DNA of 14,952 nt from Verrucomicrobiota bacterium (GTDB taxonomy: Bacteria; Verrucomicrobiota; Kiritimatiellia; Kiritimatiellales; Pontiellaceae), in contig DOEU01000123.1 in assembly GCA_003532555.1 (NCBI GenBank), positions 1,152 through 16,103 of the forward strand. The letters are read 5' to 3'. The stretch's first letter is position 1, and every line of letters begins with the position of its first letter. Position numbers and translations under genes: made by a program. Below the pieces are notes generated by a model. The model was not told where the DNA came from, searched no databases, and saw only the letters and a program-made list of their open reading frames with translations. Positions 1 through 8,101 of this stretch are shown piece after piece.

Positions 1-132
1 TTATTGGAATACATTGTGCCAGATTTTGTACATGTTTTGGTGAACGGTCGAATCGTTAAATCGGGTGGCAAGGAGCTTGCGCTTGAACTGGAAGAGAATG
101 GATATGAGGCGTTTGAAGGAGCGACTGTTTAA
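1..132 (+). CDS. sufC: SufC, Fe-S assembly ATPase, 3' end only
   Basis: This is the last 43 codons of a gene that begins before the window. The peptide contains IVPDFVHVL, then [20 protein letters not shown], which is the characteristic C-terminal end of SufC, the ABC-type ATPase of the SufBCD scaffold. The Walker motifs lie upstream and are not visible. The stop codon TAA overlaps the ATG of sufD by one base (TAATG), so the two are translationally coupled. The identification rests on the conserved tail and on sufD and sufS following immediately; sufB is expected just upstream. Confidence 0.9.
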   Translation, partial: LLEYIVPDFVHVLVNGRIVKSGGKELALELEENGYEAFEGATV

Positions 133-1322
133 TGGATATCAATACGCGACGTGAGGAGGCGGCGGCTGCCTTTGCGGCAAAGGGGCTGCCAACGGTAAAA
201 GAAGAGGCATGGCGTTTTACAAACGTTTCGCGGCTCAATGATGAGACGTTTGATGCGTCTTGGCAGGCGGCCTCAATTTCGTTTGATCCATTTAGTGATT
301 TGGTGGTTGTTTTCGAAAATGGAAAATGGTCGAAGGAGGCTTCGTCTTTAGATGGACTGCCCGCAGGGTTGCGAGTGCGTTCGATTATGGATAGTGCGGA
401 CGTTCGATTGGGTACTCTGGCAGATAGCGATTCGGGCTTTGTGCTTTCGAATACAGCCCAGTTTAGTGATGGCGTTTTAATTGAAGTTGATGCGGGTGTC
501 GTATTAGAACAGCCGATTCATGTGGTGCATTTAGCGGATTCGGAGGGTGGTTCGTTCGCGTATCGCCATCTGATTGCAGCGGCAGCGGATGCGAGCGTGA
601 CGGTGGTTGAGGAGTATATCGGTTCGGCTGGTGTGCGTTATTTAACGAATGTCGTCACGGAAGCGTTTGTGGCTGATAGAGCGAAGGTGGATCACTATAA
701 GATTCAGCGCGAGAGTAGGGCAGCCTATCATTTTCAGACGTTGGAGTCGGAACTGGGTCGGGATGCTTTGTTCAGTAATCATGCGGTTACAGTGGGTGGT
801 CGCTTGGGCCGAAATGATATTCGGGGTCGCTTGTTAGGTCAAGAGAGTGAGGCGATTTGCAACGGGCTCTATCTCTTACAAGAGGATCAGCTTTTTGATA
901 CACATCTGTTTATGGATCATGCGGTGCCGAAGTGTCAGAGCCATGAACTCTATAAAGGAATTCTTTCTGATCAAGCGCGAGCGGTCTTTTGCGGTCGCAT
1001 TTTGGTGCAACAAGATGCGCAGGAGACGGATGCGATTCAGTCCAATGGTAATTTGCTGTTAAGCCGAGCGGCAAAAGTGAATACGATGCCGCAGTTGGAA
1101 ATTTATGCGGATGATGTGAAGTGTACGCACGGAGCAACGATTGGTGAGCTAGATGAACAAGCGTTGTTTTATTTACAAACACGAGGGGTTGATCCCAAAC
1201 GGGCACATGCGATTTTGACGTTTGCATTCGCGAATGAGGTATTGGATGAGGTGGCTTGTTCGGTTGTAAAACCGCGTATAGAAGCAATGGTACAGGCATG
1301 GCTTGCGGGAGTAGATGAATGA
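132..1322 (+). CDS. sufD: SufD, Fe-S cluster assembly scaffold subunit
   Basis: A 396-residue protein of the SufB/SufD family, close to the usual SufD length. In the SufBC2D complex SufD pairs with SufB and SufC and is needed for iron acquisition during cluster building in the cytoplasm. The C-terminal signature is clear: DDVKCTHGATIGELDE at about 327-342 followed by LFYLQTRGVD, including Cys331 and His333 at the position of the family's conserved Cys/His pair. The middle (about 100-320) is the repetitive beta-helix region. AAGGAG lies 10 bases before the ATG. The start overlaps the sufC stop by one base, and the end overlaps sufS by four (ATGA). Its position between sufC and sufS confirms SufD rather than SufB. 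Confidence 0.95.
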   Translation: MDINTRREEAAAAFAAKGLPTVKEEAWRFTNVSRLNDETFDASWQAASISFDPFSDLVVVFENGKWSKEASSLDGLPAGLRVRSIMDSADVRLGTLADSDSGFVLSNTAQFSDGVLIEVDAGVVLEQPIHVVHLADSEGGSFAYRHLIAAAADASVTVVEEYIGSAGVRYLTNVVTEAFVADRAKVDHYKIQRESRAAYHFQTLESELGRDALFSNHAVTVGGRLGRNDIRGRLLGQESEAICNGLYLLQEDQLFDTHLFMDHAVPKCQSHELYKGILSDQARAVFCGRILVQQDAQETDAIQSNGNLLLSRAAKVNTMPQLEIYADDVKCTHGATIGELDEQALFYLQTRGVDPKRAHAILTFAFANEVLDEVACSVVKPRIEAMVQAWLAGVDE

Positions 1323-2554
1323 GTGATTCGCAGGGCACCTATGATGTGGAGGCGGTACGAAGCCGATTTCCCATTTTTTCTCGGGAGGTGCATGGGAAGC
1401 CCCTTTGTTATTTAGATAGCGGAGCTTCGGCTCAACAGCCGGATGTGGTGATCGATACGGTCAGCCAATTGCATAGTGATCAATATTCTAATGTGCATCG
1501 AGGGGTGCATACGTTGAGTATGGAATCGACGCAGTTGTATGATGGAGCGCGTGAGAAGGTGCGGGCTTATTTGAATGCGAATTCTTTGAAAGAGATCATC
1601 TTTACGCGGGGCGCAACGGAATCGGTTAATTTAGTGGCACAATCCTATGCGCGTCCAAAATTGCAGGCAGGCGATGAGATTTTGATCACACACATGGAGC
1701 ATCATTCCAATATTGTTCCTTGGCAGTTGGTGTGCGAACAGACGGGAGCAGTTTTGAAAGTGGTTCCGATTAATGATCGGGGCGAGCTGGAGATGGATGC
1801 GTTTTATGAGCTGTTGAGTGAACGGACGAAGCTGGTGGGCTTGGTTCATATTTCTAATGCTTTGGGTACGGTTAATCCGATCGAGGAAGTGATTGAGTCG
1901 GCTCATGCAAAAGGGATACCGGTATTGGTAGATGGAGCGCAAGGGGCGCCTCATGCACCGGTCGATGTACAGGCGTTGGATGTGGATTTTTATGTTTTCT
2001 CTGGGCATAAGTTATATGGACCGACGGGAATTGGGGTGCTGTATGGTAAGGAGTCTTTACTTGAGGCAATGCCTCCATATCAAGGCGGCGGCGATATGAT
2101 TTTATCGGTGCGCTTTGAGGGAACAGAATACAACACGCTGCCTTATCGGTTTGAGGCAGGCACGCCGAATATTTCTGGGGCTGTCGGATTGGGACGCGCA
2201 ATTGATTTTGTGAATGAGATTGGGATTGAGGCGATTGCGGTGCATGAAGATGCTTTGGTGGCATATGCTACAGAGCAGTTGTCAGCGATTGAGGAAGTGA
2301 CGATCATTGGAACCGCGGAACATCGAGCGGGATTGGTTTCGTTTGTGATTGAAGGGGTGCATCCCCATGATATTGGAACGATGCTAGATAGTTATGGTAT
2401 TGCAATTCGGGCAGGACATCATTGTGCTCAGCCGGTGATGGAACGGTTTGGAATTGCGGCTACAGCTCGGGCCTCATTTGGGATGTATTCGACGCGTGAA
2501 GAGGTAGACCGACTCGTGGATGCAGTAAAAAAAGTGATTGGGATGTTTGCGTAA
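1319..2554 (+). CDS. sufS: SufS, class II cysteine desulfurase
   Basis: A 411-residue PLP-dependent cysteine desulfurase that takes sulfur from cysteine and passes it, as a persulfide, to the Suf scaffold. Visible features: YLDSGASAQ at 31-39, ITHMEHHSNIVPW at 123-135, VDGAQGAPH at 204-212, the PLP-binding Lys231 in FSGHKLYGPTG, and the catalytic Cys369 in RAGHHCAQP, the signature of the SufS/CsdA type. Length is normal. The start overlaps the sufD stop (ATGA) and has GGGAG seven bases upstream. The stop overlaps the sufU start by one base. The presence of SufU rather than SufE next door suggests SufU is the sulfur acceptor. Confidence 0.97.
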   Translation: MSDSQGTYDVEAVRSRFPIFSREVHGKPLCYLDSGASAQQPDVVIDTVSQLHSDQYSNVHRGVHTLSMESTQLYDGAREKVRAYLNANSLKEIIFTRGATESVNLVAQSYARPKLQAGDEILITHMEHHSNIVPWQLVCEQTGAVLKVVPINDRGELEMDAFYELLSERTKLVGLVHISNALGTVNPIEEVIESAHAKGIPVLVDGAQGAPHAPVDVQALDVDFYVFSGHKLYGPTGIGVLYGKESLLEAMPPYQGGGDMILSVRFEGTEYNTLPYRFEAGTPNISGAVGLGRAIDFVNEIGIEAIAVHEDALVAYATEQLSAIEEVTIIGTAEHRAGLVSFVIEGVHPHDIGTMLDSYGIAIRAGHHCAQPVMERFGIAATARASFGMYSTREEVDRLVDAVKKVIGMFA

Positions 2555-3000
2555 TGGATGGAATGCGAGAGCTGTATCAACAAGTGATTTTAGATCACAA
2601 CAAAAATCCACGTAACTATGGAGCTATGGAAAATCCTGATTCGTTTGCGCATGGAAACAACCCGTTGTGTGGCGATACGATTGATGTTTTTTTACGAATC
2701 GGGAATGGCATAGTAGAGGCTGTTCAATTTGAGGGCGCGGGATGTGCGATTTGCACTTCGTCGGCATCGATGATGACGGAAGCGCTTACTGGAAAAAGCG
2801 AAGCCGAGGCAGAAGCTTTATTTAAAAGTTTTCATCATGCTTTAACAGATGTTGCGGAGCCCGATGATGTTCCTCTGGGTAAGTTAGCGGTGTTGCTGGG
2901 TGTGAAGGATTATCCGGTTCGGGTCAAGTGCGCAACACTTGCATGGCATACGTTTGAGGCGGCTTTGAAGCGGGTGAAAAACGATGTTTCAACGGAGTAG
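2554..3000 (+). CDS. sufU: SufU, zinc-dependent sulfurtransferase partner of SufS
   Basis: A 148-residue IscU-fold protein of the SufU type. The zinc/sulfur ligands known from SufU are all present: Cys39 and Asp41 in NPLCGD, Cys64 in GAGCAICTSSASMM, and Cys126 in VRVKCATLAWHT. An additional Cys67 is seen. The stretch between residues 80 and 120 is the insertion that separates SufU from IscU. In organisms with SufU, it accepts the persulfide from SufS and hands it to SufBCD. It is coupled to sufS through TAATG; a clear independent Shine-Dalgarno is lacking, so translation probably depends on reinitiation. Its ligand set is complete, so it should be functional. Confidence 0.95.
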   Translation: MDGMRELYQQVILDHNKNPRNYGAMENPDSFAHGNNPLCGDTIDVFLRIGNGIVEAVQFEGAGCAICTSSASMMTEALTGKSEAEAEALFKSFHHALTDVAEPDDVPLGKLAVLLGVKDYPVRVKCATLAWHTFEAALKRVKNDVSTE

Positions 3001-3009
3001 GAGAGGTAT

Positions 3010-3360
3010 ATGTTTGGACAACCTAAAAAAGAACGATTTAATCTACAGGAACGGAATGAAACTATTTTTTTAGATGTCGTTAAAAATCTACGGATGGTAT
3101 TTGATCCGGAAATTCCGGTAAATATTTATGATTTAGGCCTAATCTATAATTTGGATATCGATGAAGATCATACGGTATATGTTCGGATGACGTTGACGGC
3201 GCCAAATTGTCCTGAAGCGGAGACGATTCCAGGACGAATTCAACAAGCGGTTCAGGATGCAGAGGGCGTTGAGGATGTGGATATTGAGTTAGTGTTTGAT
3301 CCTCCTTGGACAAGGGAGCGGATGTCGACGGCGGCGCTTTTGGCATTAGGTTTGATTTAA
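3010..3360 (+). CDS. sufT: SufT-like DUF59 (MIP18 family) Fe-S maturation protein
   Basis: A 116-residue protein made almost entirely of one DUF59/MIP18 domain. The hallmark DPEIPVNIYDLGLIY is at 32-46, Cys67 sits in LTAPNCPEAE, and the C-terminal DPPWTRERMS is at 97-106. Proteins of this group (SufT, PaaD, eukaryotic CIA2) assist late Fe-S protein maturation; which targets are served here cannot be read from the sequence. The gene follows sufU by nine bases, with GGAGAGG just before the ATG, and precedes an Mrp gene that starts with a second DUF59 domain. The suf-operon location favours SufT over the phenylacetate protein PaaD. The symbol is assigned by context as well as similarity. Confidence 0.88.
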   Translation: MFGQPKKERFNLQERNETIFLDVVKNLRMVFDPEIPVNIYDLGLIYNLDIDEDHTVYVRMTLTAPNCPEAETIPGRIQQAVQDAEGVEDVDIELVFDPPWTRERMSTAALLALGLI

Positions 3361-3371
3361 GGAGCATATTC

Positions 3372-4715
3372 ATGGTTACTGAAGAGCAGGTTCTTACTGA
3401 GCTCAGTAAGATAATTGATCCAGATTTTCAGCGGGATATTGTTTCTTTGGGGTTTGTTCAAGATATGGTGATTGAAGCGAATACTATCGCTTTCACGATT
3501 GAACTAACGACGCCAGCGTGTCCATTGAGCCCAGTTTTTCAGAAGCAGGCGATTGATTTGGTAGGCGATCTTCCGGATGTGGAGCACGTTAATGTAACGA
3601 TGACGGCACGGAAAAATGAAGATCGGCGAATGAACACGGAAGAGAGTGGGCTGAAAGAGGTTAAATATATCCTTGCGGTAAGCTCATGCAAAGGTGGAGT
3701 TGGTAAATCAACGGTCTCGGCGATGCTTGCTCGGACGTTGGCAGGACGCGGTTCGAAAGTTGGCTTGCTTGATGCAGATGTCTATGGACCTTCGATTCCA
3801 ACCTTATTTAATGTGCATAAACCCGGTATTCGGGCAACGGATGATAACCGGTTTTACCCCAATGAGGTGGATGGATTGAAACTAATGTCGTTTGGTTTCC
3901 TTATGGGCGATGGACCAGCGGTAATTCGTGGGCCAATGGTTGCCCAATATATGCAGCAATTGTTGCATGGCGTTTTATGGGGTAAACTAGATTATTTGAT
4001 AATCGATATGCCTCCAGGTACGGGGGATGTTCAGTTGACGATTTCACAATCGGTTCAGATCGATGCCTCCGTGATTGTGACGACGCCACATCAGCTTTCG
4101 CTTACGGATGTGCGTAAAGGCATTATGATGTTTGATAAAGTGAATGTACCGGTGTTGGGTGTGATTGAAAATATGTCCTATTTTAAACCGGATTGCTGCG
4201 ATAAGAAATATTCGATTTTCGGTGAAGCCGGCGCGAAAACGTTGGAAGAGCGGTTCGGATTACCGACCTTGGCTGAATTGCCCATTACTAGTCAGTTAAG
4301 CGGGAATTATGATGTAGTGGCTCAACAGACGTTGGCAAATGAAACGGTAGATGTTGTGATTCGGGCTCTCGGAAAAAAGGTGATGGAGCAACCGTCGCGC
4401 CCCGAAATTGAATTTAACGATAAGACGATTACGTTGACCTGGGAAGAGGGTGAGTCCGTTACGGTATCGAATGCCGTGTTACGTCGGGCATGCAATTGTG
4501 CATTGTGTGTGGATGAGATGACGCGTGCACCACTCCTCGATCCGGCATCGATTCCGATAGATATCCGTGCAGAGAAGATCAGCATGATTGGTAATTATGC
4601 AATTCTTGTTGATTGGTCAGATGGACATAATACCGGTTTCTTCCCTTTTAATATGATTCGCGATGTTGCCGGAGTGAAACATAAACAGGGTAATTTTCAA
4701 GGTTGTGAAATTTAA
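3372..4715 (+). CDS. Mrp/ApbC-family Fe-S carrier ATPase with DUF59 and DUF971 domains (HCF101-like)
   Basis: A 447-residue three-domain protein. Residues 1-80 form a DUF59 domain (IIDPDFQRDIVSLGFVQ, then Cys50 in TTPACPLSP). Residues 95-335 are the Mrp/NBP35-type P-loop ATPase, with the deviant Walker A CKGGVGKST at 106-114, DADVYGPSIP at 134-143 and IDMPPGTGD at 211-219. Residues 345-435 are a DUF971 domain containing RRACNCALC (Cys374, 376, 379). The same order is known in plastid HCF101, a [4Fe-4S] carrier for photosystem I and other targets. The CxxC typical of bacterial Mrp is replaced by adjacent Cys275-Cys276 (FKPDCCDKK). The start was chosen at 3372 because GGAG lies seven bases upstream; an in-frame ATG at 3306 would lie inside sufT. 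It is the last suf-type gene and probably delivers clusters to apoproteins. Confidence 0.93.
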   Translation: MVTEEQVLTELSKIIDPDFQRDIVSLGFVQDMVIEANTIAFTIELTTPACPLSPVFQKQAIDLVGDLPDVEHVNVTMTARKNEDRRMNTEESGLKEVKYILAVSSCKGGVGKSTVSAMLARTLAGRGSKVGLLDADVYGPSIPTLFNVHKPGIRATDDNRFYPNEVDGLKLMSFGFLMGDGPAVIRGPMVAQYMQQLLHGVLWGKLDYLIIDMPPGTGDVQLTISQSVQIDASVIVTTPHQLSLTDVRKGIMMFDKVNVPVLGVIENMSYFKPDCCDKKYSIFGEAGAKTLEERFGLPTLAELPITSQLSGNYDVVAQQTLANETVDVVIRALGKKVMEQPSRPEIEFNDKTITLTWEEGESVTVSNAVLRRACNCALCVDEMTRAPLLDPASIPIDIRAEKISMIGNYAILVDWSDGHNTGFFPFNMIRDVAGVKHKQGNFQGCEI

Positions 4716-4739
4716 GTTGATCGGTACGGTGTTTCTTGT

Positions 4740-5537
4740 ATGAATTGGATCGATAAACTGGAACGTCGTTTTGGCTCATGGGCGATTCCTAATTTAGCAG
4801 TCTATTTGATCGGTTTACAGGCGATCGGAGTGGTCTTACTTATTTCAGAGAGAACGAGTTCAGATCAGCTATTTCTTCATGGAAGTTCAGTTCTTCATCG
4901 AGGTGAGTGGTGGCGATTGATATCATTCATGATGCTTCCTGAAACATTGAGCCCATTTTTCCTGTTTTTTGCTTTCTATGTATTTTTCATGATTAGTAAC
5001 TCACTCGAAGAGCATTGGGGTACGTTTAAGTATAATTTATTTATTCTAACGGGTTTTTTGCTAACAGTTCTCTCGGCGTTTATTCGTCCGGGTATGATTG
5101 TTACAAACACTTATTTTCTGGGGGCGGTATTCCTAGCCTTCGCCACGATTTTTCCTCATGTAACGTTCCGCTTATTCTTGCTGATACCTGTGAAAGTCAA
5201 GTGGTTGGGTTGGCTTACAGCGATCGGATATCTATTGACCTTATTGAATCCGAGTAAGAGTGCAATGGTAATGGGTCAGCGCTGGGGCGTGATAGTTGCC
5301 TTCGTGACTTATCTTCTCTTTTTTGGGAAGGATCTCGTAGATGGTGTTCGGATGAATCAGCGAAAAAAAGTTTTTACGAAGGAATTTGAGGCAAAACAAG
5401 AGCAGGCTCGACATGTCTGTGCATTTTGTGGTGCGACTGAAAAGAGCCATCCTGAGTTACATTTCCGCTACTGTTCTATGACAGGAAAATGTTATGGTGG
5501 TTGTCTAAAGTGTGAGCATAATTCCGGCAGAAAATAA
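4740..5537 (+). CDS. Rhomboid-like membrane protein with cysteine-rich tail, probably not a protease
   Basis: A 265-residue polytopic membrane protein with about six hydrophobic segments between residues 15 and 197 and a soluble, charged C-terminal tail. Rhomboid-fold landmarks are visible: GEWWRLISFMMLP at 55-67 and LEEHWGTFKYNLF at 89-101. The region where rhomboid proteases carry GxSG reads TYFLGAVFLAF, with no serine, and I see no convincing catalytic His, so it looks like a pseudoprotease. The tail (220-265) has CAFC at 227-230, His241, Cys245, Cys251 and CLKC at 255-258, which resembles a zinc ribbon. The gene lies 24 bases after the mrp-like gene with no clear ribosome-binding site, and 16 bases before the NDK-like gene. 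Its partner or substrate is unknown. Confidence 0.8.
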   Translation: MNWIDKLERRFGSWAIPNLAVYLIGLQAIGVVLLISERTSSDQLFLHGSSVLHRGEWWRLISFMMLPETLSPFFLFFAFYVFFMISNSLEEHWGTFKYNLFILTGFLLTVLSAFIRPGMIVTNTYFLGAVFLAFATIFPHVTFRLFLLIPVKVKWLGWLTAIGYLLTLLNPSKSAMVMGQRWGVIVAFVTYLLFFGKDLVDGVRMNQRKKVFTKEFEAKQEQARHVCAFCGATEKSHPELHFRYCSMTGKCYGGCLKCEHNSGRK

Positions 5538-5553
5538 GAAAAGGAGCCCTTAG

Positions 5554-6465
5554 ATGGCAATTAATCAGGCAGTTATTTTTACAAAACCAATCTACCACTT
5601 ACCCTTTTCGATTACCCCCAATGTGTTGCGAGATCGAGTAGAAGCTTTTCTGTTGGATCGTGGTTTTTATATTCGCTCGCAGCGGTGCGTTGATGGACAG
5701 ACCTTGTACTCACAAGGAACGATGGATCAGCACTATATTGTATATAGTAAAGCGGTCCGCTTGGATACGTTGGATACGTTGGTGATGAGCGAAACTGGAC
5801 TCGCTCGATTTGAGGAGCGTTTTGGCGCCTCTTGGGAGGATGAAAAAGGAGCAGGACGCTTGATGACAACCGATCAGTTAATAGCTCAGAAGGGGTTGAC
5901 GATCACGAATCTATTGAACGCTTGGGAAGAGCAGCTTGCAGCTGGTCAGACGCTAAAGGTGCAATCGGGCTTGATCGTTGCTTTTATTGAGGCCTTTGAT
6001 GCGTATGTGATCAATGGGTTTTATCCGGCGATGGCGGAGCGGTTTCATCATGCGGAGAATATTATGCACTATTTTGTGGTGGAGTTCGATTCGGCAGATT
6101 GCAGCTGGAAGTCGTTTCGAAAAGAGGTATTGGGGGTAACCAATTCGTCTAAAGCTGCTCCAACCAGTTTGCGGGGTCAACTGTATGCTGATTTTCCGGT
6201 AGAACTACCGGGTAGTGATAACTTTGTTCATGGCAGTGCAGGACCACTAGAGGGTTTTGCTGAGCGGTTAGTGCATGAAGAAGAGGTTGGATTAGCTACC
6301 AGTCCGATAGGCGTTTATTTGCAGCGCCGAGGGGTTTCGGCTGTCACATTTCGAGCATGGAGCACCCGAAAACCGATCGTCGAGTTGGCGGCACTTTTTG
6401 ATCTGACTGAAGAGAAGAATTCTGATGAGATTCTTCCGATTTTGGATGTCATTGATTTTCGTTAG
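5554..6465 (+). CDS. Large divergent nucleoside-diphosphate-kinase-like protein
   Basis: A 303-residue protein, about twice the size of ordinary NDK (about 140-150). The N-terminal QAVIFTKP (Lys11) resembles the first strand of NDK. Residues 190-240 match the catalytic half: LGVTNSSKAAPTSLRG with Thr196 and Arg207, then DNFVHGSAGP with Asn223 and His226 at the place of the phosphorylated histidine in NxxHGSD. The Asp after HGS is replaced by Ala229. Between about 50 and 150 lies extra sequence not found in compact NDKs, and residues 245-303 form a C-terminal extension. If active it would transfer phosphate between nucleotides, but the substrate cannot be predicted. AAGGAG lies seven bases before the ATG. 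The stop overlaps the convergent glyS stop by four bases. Confidence 0.75.
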   Translation: MAINQAVIFTKPIYHLPFSITPNVLRDRVEAFLLDRGFYIRSQRCVDGQTLYSQGTMDQHYIVYSKAVRLDTLDTLVMSETGLARFEERFGASWEDEKGAGRLMTTDQLIAQKGLTITNLLNAWEEQLAAGQTLKVQSGLIVAFIEAFDAYVINGFYPAMAERFHHAENIMHYFVVEFDSADCSWKSFRKEVLGVTNSSKAAPTSLRGQLYADFPVELPGSDNFVHGSAGPLEGFAERLVHEEEVGLATSPIGVYLQRRGVSAVTFRAWSTRKPIVELAALFDLTEEKNSDEILPILDVIDFR

Positions 6466-8000
6466 AAATCGACGCGTTCGGCAATAAAGGCTTCGAGTTC
6501 ACAGATCGAGATACGCACTTGTTGCATAGTATCGCGATCGCGAACGGTAACGCAGTCATCCTCTTCAATAGTCTCAAAGTCGATGGTAATGCAAAGTGGG
6601 GTACCTATTTCATCTTGTCGACGATAGCGACGTCCAATGGCTCCGTTTTGATCGTAGAAACATTTCCAGCGTTTGGAGAGGTTTTCATGGAGTTCGCGTG
6701 CTTTTTCTACCAGTAGCTGTTTGTTCTTCACTAGTGGTAGAATGGCTGCTTTGTACGGCGCAATACAAGGAGCAAATCCGAGAACAGTTCGTGCTTCGTA
6801 GCCTTCTGGAGCGCGCTTGGCCTCTGGTTCAGCGGTAAGGACTTCGCCACCACTTTTTGGAATCCATTCTTCCCGATAAGCTTCGCAAAGAAGTGCTAGA
6901 GCAATCCGATCCACACCAGCAGAGGGTTCAATCACATGTGGTAAATATTTTTCTTTGGTCTCTTCATCGATATATTCCAGTCTTTTACCACTAGCTTCTT
7001 GATGCTGGGTGAGATCAAAGTTTCCGCGTGCTGCAATGCCTTCGAGTTCTTGTATACCGAAGGGGAATTCATAGAGAATATCGGTGCAGGCAGATGCATA
7101 GTGCGCGAGTTCATTTTCTTCATGAATTTCGCGCTGCATTCGGTCTTCGGGTAGACCTACTTTTTCATACCACTTCAAGCGTTCAGCTACCCAGTATTCG
7201 TGCATCTCGGTATCAGTTCCGGGTTTGATGAAATATTCGAGTTCCATCTGTTCAAATTCGCGGGAACGGAAGGTGTAGTTTCTCGGATTGATCTCGTTAC
7301 GGAAGGCTTTACCAATTTGGGCAATACCAAAAGGTACTTTGTTTCGAACTGTGGATAGCACATTGCCGAACTGGGCAAAGATGCCTTGAGCGGTTTCTGG
7401 TCGAAGATAGGCTACATTTGAACTCTCTTCAACGGGGCCGACAAAGGTCTTAAACATTAAATTGAATGCCCGAGGTTCAGTGAGTGAGCCGGGTGCATTT
7501 GTATCGGGTCCTACAAGGCGATCATAGGCTTCGAGAGGTATATCGAGTAGCGCAACGGTTTCATAGTCGATATTATCATTTTTAGCTATTTTCTTAACCT
7601 TCTTTTCAGCAGGTGCAGGGGCACCTTCGTGATGAACAAACATGAGCGCGGTTTCATCTTTCTTATGACGAAGTACAAAAAGTTGATCTGCTCGATAGCG
7701 TCCTTTTGTTTCGCGACAGTCGAGCATGGGGTCTTTAAAGTTGCCAACGTGACCGGAGGCTTCCCATACATGCGGGTGCATGATGATGGAGCTATCGAGC
7801 CCAACAATATCTTCCCGAAGCTGCGTCATCGATTTCCACCAGCAGGCTTTTATATTCCGTTTCATTTCAACACCGAGAGGACCGTAATCCCAGAAGCCAT
7901 TAATACCACCATAGATCTCGGAAGTTTGAAAAATAAAACCACGCCGCTTGCAGAGACTCACGAGCGCATCCATCGTTACTTTATAATCATTAGATTTCAT
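6462..8000 (-). CDS. glyS: Glycyl-tRNA synthetase, class II homodimeric type
   Basis: A 512-residue class IIa synthetase that charges tRNA-Gly, of the single-chain homodimer type (not the alpha2beta2 GlyQ/GlyS type). Visible: CKRRGFIFQTSEIYGGINGF at 17-36, VWEASGHVGNF at 78-88, YLRPETAQGIF at 198-208, motif 2 in FRNEINPRNYTFRSREFEQ at 233-251, motif 3 in SAGVDRIALALL at 360-371, and the anticodon-binding domain from about 405. The length is somewhat longer than many bacterial members because of a Lys-rich, Ala/Pro-containing insertion at about 125-145. The start MKSNDYK has no obvious ribosome-binding site; Met10 is an alternative. A tRNA-Gly gene lies about 4 kb away on the same strand. Confidence 0.97.
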   Translation of the reverse strand: MKSNDYKVTMDALVSLCKRRGFIFQTSEIYGGINGFWDYGPLGVEMKRNIKACWWKSMTQLREDIVGLDSSIIMHPHVWEASGHVGNFKDPMLDCRETKGRYRADQLFVLRHKKDETALMFVHHEGAPAPAEKKVKKIAKNDNIDYETVALLDIPLEAYDRLVGPDTNAPGSLTEPRAFNLMFKTFVGPVEESSNVAYLRPETAQGIFAQFGNVLSTVRNKVPFGIAQIGKAFRNEINPRNYTFRSREFEQMELEYFIKPGTDTEMHEYWVAERLKWYEKVGLPEDRMQREIHEENELAHYASACTDILYEFPFGIQELEGIAARGNFDLTQHQEASGKRLEYIDEETKEKYLPHVIEPSAGVDRIALALLCEAYREEWIPKSGGEVLTAEPEAKRAPEGYEARTVLGFAPCIAPYKAAILPLVKNKQLLVEKARELHENLSKRWKCFYDQNGAIGRRYRRQDEIGTPLCITIDFETIEEDDCVTVRDRDTMQQVRISICELEAFIAERVDF

Positions 8001-8101
8001 AAGGCGCCGAGGATGCCTAAGCTACTGGATTGGGTCAAGTGCGAAGGGGCTAGAACCTCTTTGAGCTGTTCATGAGTGTGTGATCTTGATATTACAGAGA
8101 T

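Noticed and set aside
910..1338. Long - strand ORFs opposite sufD and sufS
   Set aside because: They are frame shadows of strongly conserved + strand genes and contain no domain features.
3306..3371. A longer start for the Mrp-like gene inside sufT
   Set aside because: The extra 22 codons overlap the sufT 3' end, match no DUF59 sequence, and the ATG at 3372 has GGAG at the right distance.
8001..8101. A T-box riboswitch or other leader in front of glyS
   Set aside because: The gap is only about 100 bases, and I found no specifier-type hairpin, T-box consensus or terminator/antiterminator pair.
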